Source: an uncultured Planctomycetota bacterium
Lineage (GTDB): Bacteria > Planctomycetota > Planctomycetia > Pirellulales > Thermoguttaceae
Reading direction: 5' to 3'
Assembly: GCA_900317365.1 (NCBI GenBank)
Contig: ONGM01000035.1
Location: forward strand, 1 to 40,037
DNA: 40,037 nucleotides
The notes under the pieces are model-generated. The model was not told the DNA's origin. It was given only the letters and a program-made list of their open reading frames with translations, and did not search any database. Numbering within the stretch: position 1 is the first letter of the stretch; each line of letters opens with the position of its first letter. This document shows, piece after piece, positions 26,528 to 34,900 of this stretch. A program made the translations under genes and the position numbers.

Positions 26528-29500
26528 TTACCTCGGAGGAGGTCCAGGCATACCGCCGCCCATACCGCCCATACCGCCCATGCCGCCGTCCCCTACGCCG
26601 GAGGACGTCGACGAGAAGAGTTTCGACGCCACGTCTTTAATTCCGTTGTACGCTATGACAAATTCGCTCTTCTGAAGCGTTCCGTCGCCGTTGAAGTCCA
26701 TCGACGAAATATAGAGCGCGACCGCTTGACGGAGGCTCGTCGCTTCTGCGAGACTCTTAATCGGTTCCGCAGGACGAGGCGGGCGAGGCGCGTTCTCGGA
26801 GTCGCCGCCTTTGTCGCCGTCGCCGTTCTGAGCGACCGTTTCGCTAGGTCGTCCGCCGCGTTGCGCGCCTTCCGGACGCGCGCCGCCGGGGAAATTACCG
26901 CCGACCGCCTCGCCGTTCGGCGCTCCGGCGCCTGCGAAGGCCCCGCTCGGAGCGCCGCCAGGAGCGCCGCCCGGGAATCCGCCGCCGGCAAAATTACCGC
27001 CGGGTCCGCCGCCGGGGAATCCGCCGCGTCCGCCGCGATTACCGCCGCGATTACCGCCGCGTCGCGATCCAGTCGCGCCGTCTTCACGTTCCGAAAGAAT
27101 ACGCCGCGCGACCCGTTCCGCCGTTTCAAGGGACGTCTCTTCCGCCGCGTCGTCCCCTTCCGCAAACTCCGTGAAGAGTTCTTCGATCGTCTCGTCCGAT
27201 TCGGAGTCTTGGAAGCTCTTGCGATCGGAGAAGAAACCGATCACAAATTCGGTCGGCTTCAAACTGCCTTCTCCGGAAGTGTCCCAATCGTCGAAAAGGG
27301 GAACAAACGCGGAGTAATCTTTCTTCGAAGCGCCGGGGAAGAGAACGTCGTCTTCAACGTCAAATTGGTCGTCGTCAAATTCGTCGTCGTCTTCGACTTC
27401 CGTCGGATCGACTTTGACGACGGAATTGTCCGCTTCGATTCCGGCGAGAACGACCTGGTCGTCTTTCAAATCCGTCGTCGATTCCTTCTTAACAACGTCG
27501 AGCGAAACCGAGTTCGGGAAAATCTGATTGAACACGTCGCTCAAATCTTGCGTTAGAAGAATGAGACCGTCGCGGGTAATATCGTTGGCGTGAACGTATT
27601 TGTTCCAATCGATCTTGTCGAGATAGACGATCTTTTCGAGAGGATCCGCGTCGGAATCGCCGCGCAACTGGCGAATTTCGTCGAGGAGTTTTGCGATCTT
27701 TTCCTTGACCTCTTCCGACTCGCCGCCGTCGAGAGCGCTCGTCTTCTGGAGAAGCTCAACGTCTTCTTGTCGTCGCGTAATCTCCGCTTGACGCGCGGCA
27801 ATACGCGCCTGCAACGAGGAGGCCTTCGTATTGATTGCGGAGAGCAATTCGCGTTGCATTTCCATAACGGTGCGCGTAAAGAACGGCTCGATACCCGCGA
27901 TTTTGGCGTCGCGCGCGAGTCGATCCTTGATCGTCTGATCGCATTCGGCGATTTCAGCGTCCTTTTTACGCTGTTCGTCGGAATCGCCGGCGCCGGCGCC
28001 GTTTCCGGCGGACCCCATAATCCCGGCGAGAATCTGCGGCGGAATCTGATCGAGAATCGCCTTCGGAACTTCGCCGCTCTTGATCTTCTCGGCGAAACCG
28101 GCGATCATTTCAGGAGAAATCGCTCCGCCGCTCGGAAGACCGCCCGGAAAACCGCCCGGGAATCCCGCTCCCGGCGCTCCCGGCGCTCCGGGAGCGTCGC
28201 CAACCGCCGCCGTCGCTTCCGCTTGGGCGTTCTTCTCCGCTTCCGCTTTCGCTTGAACGAGATGTTCTTGATATTCCGGGTCGTTTTCAAACTCGGAGGG
28301 AGCGTTCGGATCGGGGAACTGCACGTTGTCGCGATAGTTTCGCGCGCCGCTCACGACCTGCTCGCCTTCTTCGAGACCTTTCAAGACGATGACCTGCTTT
28401 TCGTTCGACGCGCCGAGCAGAACTTCTTTGTAGCCCCAAACGCCGTTGTTGAACGTAAGGCAGTACGTTTTTTTGCCGTATTCGGTAACGCAGTGCACAG
28501 GTACCATGAGGACGTTTTCCTGACGATCCGCGATAATGCGAACTTGCGCCGTCAGACCGGATCGCAACTCTTCGAGTTCGTCCTTGATCTTAACGAGCGT
28601 AACGTAGTCCTTCGCGGAGGACATCCAGACGATTTCAGGATACAAATTGACCTTAACGACTTCGCCGTCGAGTTCGCGATTCGGGATCGAGTCAAACGTG
28701 ATCTTTGCCGCCATTCCTTCCTTAACGGAGGAGATGTTCGACTCGTTAATCATCGTCTTGACCTGCATTTGCGTCTTGTCGGGCAAACGAATCAGGACTT
28801 GACGCTGGCGAACGACGGAGCCTTCCTTAATCATGTCGGCCTCGGACATACGGCGCGAGTCTTGGTTCGCGTATACGACCTGACCGTCTTGCGGCGCGAG
28901 AATTTTGCAGTTCTTCGCCTGCATTCGCAAACGATTCTCGCGGCTCAAATTGATATTGTACGAGTTCTTATCGGAATCGACCTTCGCGCTCGCCGTCTCG
29001 ATGTCGGACATGAGAGACGTGATTTGCTTTTCGCTCGTGTATTTGAGGAGCGTCGTCTTCTTCAGGTTCTGAAGATCCAACGTGTTCTTCGCCTTTTCCT
29101 CAGCGACTTTGTCGATTTCAAGTTGGAGTTCGGTCGAATAGTTCAAATTCAGAAGGCGTTCGGTAAACCGCGCGCTGTCAGACTGCTGTTTGCGCGTCTG
29201 TTCCGCTTCGAAGATCGAGTTCTCGTATTCCATCCAGGTCTGTTCAAAGGTGCCTTGAACGTATTCTTCGAGCGAGATGATCTTCGAGCGCAAGTCGGCG
29301 CGCGAACTATTGAGCGTCGCGCGCGACGTGTTCGTCGTTACGACTTGGGAGTCGAGTTTTTCTTCGATGTCGGAAGAGTCGAGTTCGACGAGAAGATCGC
29401 CTTTTTTAACGTCGGAACCTTCGTCGATCAGAAAGATAACGGTCGCTTGTCCTTCAACTTGCGACGCGACGTCGACGTTTTTCGCGCTTTCCGCGCTTCC

Positions 29501-29722
29501 TTTTCCGTTGACTTCGTGAATAAACGTGCCGCGTTCAACCGTAGCGAAGATCAGATTGACTTTCTTCGACGCTCCCGACGAAGACTTGCGCCATGCGTAG
29601 AAGCCGCCGACCGCGCTCGCTATCAGCAACAGTACGACGACCACGCCGACGACGCCCCCTTTCCGCGCGACGCCGAAGGAGCGACTCTTGCGACGCCCAT
29701 TATTTTCCATACGTTTGTACAT
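26528..29722 (-). CDS. MacA/HlyD-type periplasmic adaptor fused to EF-hand domains
   Basis: The 1064-aa protein starts with one membrane helix (about 22-44). A normal adaptor of the efflux type follows: lipoyl-like halves (FIHEVNGKGSAESAKNVDVA and ILAPQDGQVVYANQDS) around a long coiled-coil hairpin (about 120-290), and a beta-barrel and membrane-proximal domain to about 480. The remaining 580 residues are not part of the usual family. They comprise Gly-Phe-Pro-Gly-rich linkers, a second coiled coil (about 610-690), an acidic stretch, and two canonical EF-hand loops, DTSGEGSLKPTE (814-825) and DFNGDGTLQKSE (1009-1020). Both EF loops have Asp at position 1, Gly at 6 and Glu at 12. It is the first gene of the export operon and has a Shine-Dalgarno (AAGGG). 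Calcium-responsive or surface-bridging export is inference. Confidence 0.88.
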   Translation of the reverse strand: MYKRMENNGRRKSRSFGVARKGGVVGVVVVLLLIASAVGGFYAWRKSSSGASKKVNLIFATVERGTFIHEVNGKGSAESAKNVDVASQVEGQATVIFLIDEGSDVKKGDLLVELDSSDIEEKLDSQVVTTNTSRATLNSSRADLRSKIISLEEYVQGTFEQTWMEYENSIFEAEQTRKQQSDSARFTERLLNLNYSTELQLEIDKVAEEKAKNTLDLQNLKKTTLLKYTSEKQITSLMSDIETASAKVDSDKNSYNINLSRENRLRMQAKNCKILAPQDGQVVYANQDSRRMSEADMIKEGSVVRQRQVLIRLPDKTQMQVKTMINESNISSVKEGMAAKITFDSIPNRELDGEVVKVNLYPEIVWMSSAKDYVTLVKIKDELEELRSGLTAQVRIIADRQENVLMVPVHCVTEYGKKTYCLTFNNGVWGYKEVLLGASNEKQVIVLKGLEEGEQVVSGARNYRDNVQFPDPNAPSEFENDPEYQEHLVQAKAEAEKNAQAEATAAVGDAPGAPGAPGAGFPGGFPGGLPSGGAISPEMIAGFAEKIKSGEVPKAILDQIPPQILAGIMGSAGNGAGAGDSDEQRKKDAEIAECDQTIKDRLARDAKIAGIEPFFTRTVMEMQRELLSAINTKASSLQARIAARQAEITRRQEDVELLQKTSALDGGESEEVKEKIAKLLDEIRQLRGDSDADPLEKIVYLDKIDWNKYVHANDITRDGLILLTQDLSDVFNQIFPNSVSLDVVKKESTTDLKDDQVVLAGIEADNSVVKVDPTEVEDDDEFDDDQFDVEDDVLFPGASKKDYSAFVPLFDDWDTSGEGSLKPTEFVIGFFSDRKSFQDSESDETIEELFTEFAEGDDAAEETSLETAERVARRILSEREDGATGSRRGGNRGGNRGGRGGFPGGGPGGNFAGGGFPGGAPGGAPSGAFAGAGAPNGEAVGGNFPGGARPEGAQRGGRPSETVAQNGDGDKGGDSENAPRPPRPAEPIKSLAEATSLRQAVALYISSMDFNGDGTLQKSEFVIAYNGIKDVASKLFSSTSSGVGDGGMGGMGGMGGGMPGPPPR

Positions 29723-29771
29723 TAGGTTTCCCTTACGATCGAATATGCGACGAACCGCGTCAACGTCGACT

Positions 29772-29799
29772 TCATGACTTCCAACTCATGACTTCCAAC
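29772..29799. repeat. 14-bp perfect tandem duplication
   Basis: TCATGACTTCCAAC occurs twice with no spacer (29772-29785, 29786-29799). It lies in the 5' leader of the export operon, between its promoter and the adaptor start codon. It could be a binding site pair or a slippage product. Confidence 0.7.
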
Positions 29800-29938
29800 G
29801 TCGCAACGAAACCGGCTCTCCAAGTCGCGCGCAATCGCGCGCTCTATTCATAACCACAGAAGCTCCGTCAAGAGGCAAATCGAAACGCAAAATCGCGACC
29901 GTCGCGACGAACAACCGCAATTCCGCATTTTACGTTGT

Positions 29939-29966
29939 ATTATACCTTGAAAAATTCCGCGTCCAA
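29939..29966 (-). promoter_or_regulatory. Sigma-70-type promoter for the MacAB-type operon
   Basis: On the minus strand, TTGGAC (29961-29966), 16 bp, and a perfect TATAAT (29939-29944). The leader before the adaptor ATG would be about 210 nt, which leaves room for post-transcriptional control. Confidence 0.6.
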
Positions 29967-30519
29967 CGAACAAAGCGGAACTTTGGAGATTCCGCGCAAA
30001 CAACTTTGATTGCGCAATCCTTGCAATCTATTCATTCAACACAATCACAATTTTCCCAACCGCGTTCGACGCGCTATCTACAAGTTCACCGCAAAACCTA
30101 TCCGGCTTGAATAAGATTTCGGGACGAACGCGAGTCGCGGCGCGCCATCTTGCCCGCGCAACTCGTAAATTTGTTGCAATCCTTAACACCGCGCGCTCTA
30201 TTCCGCAAAAAGCGCATATCTGTAAAGGACAAACGACGCGGAGACGAAAAACTTCGGAAGAAACGCGACGTTTCGGCCGATAAGTTTAAGTGGGACTCCG
30301 TTCTTGCGTGAGCGAGACCGTTAAGCAACTATTTATACCGCAAATTGTGCGCGGAGTTTCGCTATTCGCGTTCAAGTTCGCCAAAAAACGCGCAAAAGTC
30401 GTCGACTCGACCGCGCGCCGACTTGAACGGTTCGTCGATTTGAAGCGCAACAGTTTTGAACGCAACAGTCGGAGGTCGCGCGTTCCCAGCGCGCCGCAAC
30501 AGGTTCATAAGGGATTATT

Positions 30520-31656
30520 ATGACGCAACACAGAGCGCTTTACAAGCGCACACGACACGCCGTTGCGACCGTCGCGTCGCTCCTCGTTCTTCTCTGCGCG
30601 GCATTCAACGGCTCGCAAGAGTTGCGCGCGCAAGACGGCGCCAGAACGATCGATCCCATAAAAGAGTATCGATTCAACTTTGAGAAATCGGTAAAACAGC
30701 CCGCGCTGTCCGGCGTCGCTCTTACGAGAGACCGCGCCGCTCTGTACGTCGGCGGCGACGACCAACGCGTCTATACTTGCCCCGTCGACGGAGACTCGAA
30801 TATCTTTCAAGCGACCGGTCAAGCGACAAGCGAATGGGTTCGCGCCGTCGCCGCTTCCCCGACCGCTAACGAAATCGCGACCCTCTCTCAAAACGGGATT
30901 ATCGCCATTTGGGATCTCGGCAAAAAACAAGTCGTGCGTCAGACCTCCCAGCAGATCGTCGGCGCTCACGCCATGGCGTACGCTCCGACCGGCAGCCTGA
31001 TCGCCGTCGCAAGCTACGAGCCGATCGTGCGCGTCTTCGACGCCGCGACCTTGAAACTCGTCGCCAGTTGGCGCGCGCCGGGCGCAAGCTCCACCGCGTT
31101 GCAATTCTCACCCGACGGAGAATACCTCGCCGTCGGAGGAAGAAACGGCGTCGCGCGCGTTTGGACCACTCGCACGCCGCCGACCGTTAAGGACTACGAA
31201 CTCAGAAATCTCAACGCCGCCGACGCGCTCGGCGGCAAGCGACGAATTCGCGCGCTCGCCTTCAGTCCCGACAATAAATTCCTCGCGGTCGCCGGCGACG
31301 CCAATCAAATCGTCGTCTACGATCTGCAAGCGCAAAAGCAAGTCGCGTCCCTCGTGCCGCGCGACGGGAAAGTCTACTCGCTCGCATTCCTCGGATATAA
31401 GGAACCCGGCAATAAAATCCTGCTCGTCTCCGGAGACAGCTCCAACAATCTGCGCGTCTTCGACGTCAAGAGACAGAGACTCGTCGCCAGTAGCGACAAT
31501 TCGGCGAGCAAGCACACCGGCACCGTGTCGTCCCTACTCGTCGAGCAAGTCGACGGCGCTGGGGAACCGACCACAAGGGTCTATTCAACGAGCTTTGACA
31601 CCACCGTCAAACTCTGGGACTTATCGGAAGATCTTAAAATTTCCAATTCCCTCTAA
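30520..31656 (+). CDS. Secreted WD40-repeat beta-propeller protein
   Basis: The 378-aa protein has a signal peptide with a basic start and hydrophobic core (VATVASLLVLLCAAF). About seven WD40-type blades follow, for example NGIIAIWDLGKKQVVRQT, EPIVRVFDAATLKLVASW, FSPDGEYLAVGGRNGVARVW, FSPDNKFLAVAGDANQIVVY and FDTTVKLWDLSED. This should form a single extracytoplasmic propeller for protein binding. No enzymatic motif is present. It precedes the giant surface protein by 324 bp on the same strand, and its partner is unknown. The ATG is preceded by AAGGGA. Confidence 0.88.
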   Translation: MTQHRALYKRTRHAVATVASLLVLLCAAFNGSQELRAQDGARTIDPIKEYRFNFEKSVKQPALSGVALTRDRAALYVGGDDQRVYTCPVDGDSNIFQATGQATSEWVRAVAASPTANEIATLSQNGIIAIWDLGKKQVVRQTSQQIVGAHAMAYAPTGSLIAVASYEPIVRVFDAATLKLVASWRAPGASSTALQFSPDGEYLAVGGRNGVARVWTTRTPPTVKDYELRNLNAADALGGKRRIRALAFSPDNKFLAVAGDANQIVVYDLQAQKQVASLVPRDGKVYSLAFLGYKEPGNKILLVSGDSSNNLRVFDVKRQRLVASSDNSASKHTGTVSSLLVEQVDGAGEPTTRVYSTSFDTTVKLWDLSEDLKISNSL

Positions 31657-31719
31657 TCTTTCCCTATGGAATCGTCCGATATAGCCGACAAGGCGTGTCT
31701 CGCTCTGTTCCGAGGGGCG

Positions 31720-31938
31720 TTACAACCCGATCGGTCGCGATAACGCGAACCCATTCGGAAAGAAAAGAGAATATTCGATCCCATTTTCAAATTGCGGAGC
31801 CTTGGGGTCGCCGACTTGTTCCGTATGCGCCGTGAAAAACGTCGCGTCGAACGCGTCGGCGAATCGATCGCAGGGATCATAACCGTAATCCCGAGCAGGC
31901 GTCGTCGGATCGACTTCGTCGAAATCACAATATAAGAA
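31720..31938 (-). pseudogene. Decayed C-terminal coding remnant
   Basis: On the minus strand, 72 codons run between an in-frame TAG (31939-31941) and a TAA (31720-31722), with no usable start codon. The translation looks like real protein in composition and codon use: FDEVDPTTPARDYGYDPCDR, then FADAFDATFFTAHTEQVGDP, then FENGIEYSLFFPNGFALSRP. Overlapping frames are the usual Arg/Ser-rich noise. I do not recognise the family. It is most simply the 3' end of a gene whose front was lost, lying in the gap before the giant surface-protein gene. It overlaps whatever promoter drives that gene. A chance open frame remains possible. Confidence 0.4.
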
Positions 31939-31980
31939 CTACGTCGCGTCGCGAGACGCGGCGCGCGAAAGGCTGGAAGA

Positions 31981-34900
31981 ATGTCGCTCTTCATGAAAAA
32001 ACACGCGATTGAATCGAAATCGTCGAAATCGGGACGCAAATCTCATAAGCGTTCCGGGGACGACGCCGCACGCCGCGGAACGCGTCGCGTGTGTCGCGTC
32101 GAAGAACTAGAAAAACGCGAATATCTTGCGGTCGATCCGATTTCGGTCGGGATAGTTTACGCGGAACAGTATCAGGAAGACCTCGGCGACAAGTTCTACG
32201 TCGCGTGGGTAGGCGGCGAAGAAGGTTGCACGACGCTCGATTCGCTCGTCATTAATCTTGACAAGAACGCGAACGGTCGGCTCGACGAAGGCGAAGCGTT
32301 CTTCGACACGACGTCCGGCGGGCAAGGCGTTTATTCCGCCGCGCCCTTCACCGTGCTCGACAAGACGGAGAACATTGGATACGACTTCAGCGTTGAAGAC
32401 GGCGGGATGGTTCTGCAAATCTCCTTCACGAACTTCCACGCCGGAGATCATTTCGTCTTCTCGATCGACCTGGACGAATATCAAACGAACTCGTCGATCA
32501 ACTCGAACAACGCCCAGGTCGAAGGCGGCGAGATGGGCGGGTCGATTATCGACGGTATCGAAGGCTCGTTGGCGACGGCGACGTTCAGTTCCGACCATTA
32601 TCAGACGGAAACGTGGACGGGAATGTTCGTCGACGATTTCGATACGGAATACGCGCGTTCGACCGCGCTCACAGACGCGTACGATCGCAATCTTCTTCCG
32701 TTCGACCTCGACGACAAGAACGAAGGCGTCGACCAGGCGGGTATCTACAACGATATCGATCTGACGCCGAAGCCGATCGTCATTTCCGGGTACGTTTACG
32801 CGGATCACGACGTCGACTGCAATTACGATCGCGGCGAGAACGACGAGGATCGGCCGCTCGCGAACGTAGGCGTTACGCTCGTCTCGGAGAACGGCGAGAA
32901 GTGGACGACGCGAACCGACGTGAACGGCTACTACGAGTTCAATTCCGACGACCTCATGCCGGGCAAGTACCAAATCTTCTCGGAATCGAATATTGTTTCT
33001 CCGGAAGGCTTGCAGTACTTTGATTTCTGCGCGAAAGGCGGGACCTACGGCGAGAAGATCACGCCGCTGGAAATCGACGTCGACGGAATGCTCGGCGGCG
33101 ACGTCGCGCCGGAAAACAACTTTGCGAAAGCGCTCGTGAGTCGTATCGAAGGATACGTCTTTGAAGACCGCAACGACGCCGACGGCAAGAACGAAGGGGA
33201 ATCCTGGGACGGAATCGCTTACCCGGCGAAAATCGAACTCTGGCGTATCGACACGGACGCCAACGGCGTTCCGCAGTACACCTTCATGGAATCGCAGACC
33301 GTCGACGCGGAAGGTCATTACTCCTTCAAGATCGACGGCTCGTGGAACGACGCCGGAACGTTGCGAAAACTGCCCGAAAAAACCTACGAAGTCCGAGAGA
33401 TTTTCTCTTCCCCGGATTACTCCGACGGTAAGGACTACGTCGGGACCCTCGGCGGCGACGTTGAAAACGACGCGCTGACGAATATCTTCGTCGGGTACGG
33501 CGAGAACGGGTACCATTACGACTTCGGCGAGCTGAAACTCGGCTCCATCGCCGGAAACGTCTGGGAAGACCGCAACGACAACGGCGTGATCGATCCGAAT
33601 GAAAACGGTATCGCAGGGGTCGTCGTCGAGCTGTATCAGTGGAACGGCGCCAGCTACGTCAAGATCGACGAAACGAGGACCGACGAAGACGGCTCGTACC
33701 TCTTCGAAGATCTCGATATCTGCTGCGAATATGCGGTGAAAGAGATTCAACCGGCCGCTTACAGCGACGGTAAGGACTCGATCGGTTCCCTCGGCGGCAA
33801 GGCGGAGAACGATTACTTCTCCAATATTGAAATCGGGTGGGATCAGCACGGGGTCGAATACAACTTCGGCGAGCTGAAACTCGGCTCGATCGCAGGGAAC
33901 GTCTACGAAGATCGCAACGACAACGGCGTGATCGACGACGGCGAGGCCGGAATTGGCGACGTAACCGTCGAACTCTATCAATGGGACGGTCAAACCTACG
34001 TCAAGATCGCGGAGACGCAGACGGCGGAAGACGGCTCGTACATTTTCGAGAATCTCGATATTTCGCGCGAGTACGCCGTTCGCGAGAAGCAGCCGACCGA
34101 TTACGTCGACGGCAAAGATTCCGTCGGTTCCCTCGGCGGGATCGCGGCCTCGAACGATTATATCGAACAAATCGACGTCCAATGGGACGACCATGGCGTC
34201 GAATACAACTTCGGCGAACTCAAACTCGGGTCGATCTCCGGTTACGTCTACAACGACAAGAATGACAACGGCGTCCGCGAATCCGGCGAGCCGGGCATTC
34301 CGGACGTCCTCGTCGAACTCTACCAACTTCAAGGGGACGACTACGTCAAGATCGCGGAAACGACGACCGATTCCGTCGGGTTCTACAAGTTCGATTCGCT
34401 CGATATCGAGCAGACCTACGCGGTTCGCGAGATTCAGCCGGAAAACTGGCGCGACGGTAAAGACAGCGTCGGCTCGCTCGGCGGACGCGTCGCGACGAAC
34501 GACGAGCTCGACTCGATTCGCGTGCTATGGGATCAGCACGGTCGCGAGTACAACTTCGGGGAACTCCTCCCTTACGGTTCGCTCAGCGGCTACGTCTACG
34601 AGGACGACAATAACAACGGCGTCAAGAACGACGGCGAGGCGGGAATCAAGAACGTCGTCGTCCAGTTGTACGCGCTCAACGAGGACGGAACCGCGTCCCT
34701 CGTCGCGACGCAACAGACGGACGAAAACGGGTTCTACAGGTTCCTCAATCTGGAACCGGAAACGACGTATATCGTCCGCGAAACCCAGCCGACGGAATAC
34801 TACGACGGCAAAGACGCGGTCGGTACGATCTTCGGAACGCCCGTCGGAAAAATTCTGCGGAACGACGAAATCTCCGATATCGACCTGCCGGCCGGCGGCG

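Larger units (their letters stand above)
29723..30519. other. 797-bp intergenic region without a convincing gene
   Basis: This divergent gap between the adaptor and WD40 genes holds the promoter at 29939-29966 and a 14-bp tandem repeat at 29772-29799. Short open frames are present on both strands (for example 30290-30523 on the plus strand), but they are Arg/Ser-rich and have no recognisable domain. I see no tRNA, no clear terminator and no strong riboswitch-like fold. A promoter for the WD40 gene must lie in the right part, but I could not pick one confidently. Confidence 0.5.

Noticed and set aside
27590..29725. 711-codon open frame on the plus strand, antisense to the adaptor gene
   Set aside because: It mirrors the adaptor gene exactly and is rich in Arg, Phe and Val with no domain. 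The sense gene uses few codons whose complement is a stop, so long antisense frames arise by composition.
30290..30523. 77-codon plus-strand frame before the WD40 gene
   Set aside because: It overlaps the WD40 start, is basic and Ser-rich, and has no Shine-Dalgarno or motif.
31653..32039. 128-codon minus-strand frame with an ATG before the surface-protein gene
   Set aside because: It is very rich in Arg and Ser, overlaps the start of a real gene, and another minus frame in the same place looks far more protein-like.
32107..34332. 741-codon open frame on the minus strand, antisense to the surface-protein gene
   Set aside because: It repeats with the period of the sense domains and encodes an unlikely Val/Asp/Phe-rich protein. 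The sense frame has clear domains.
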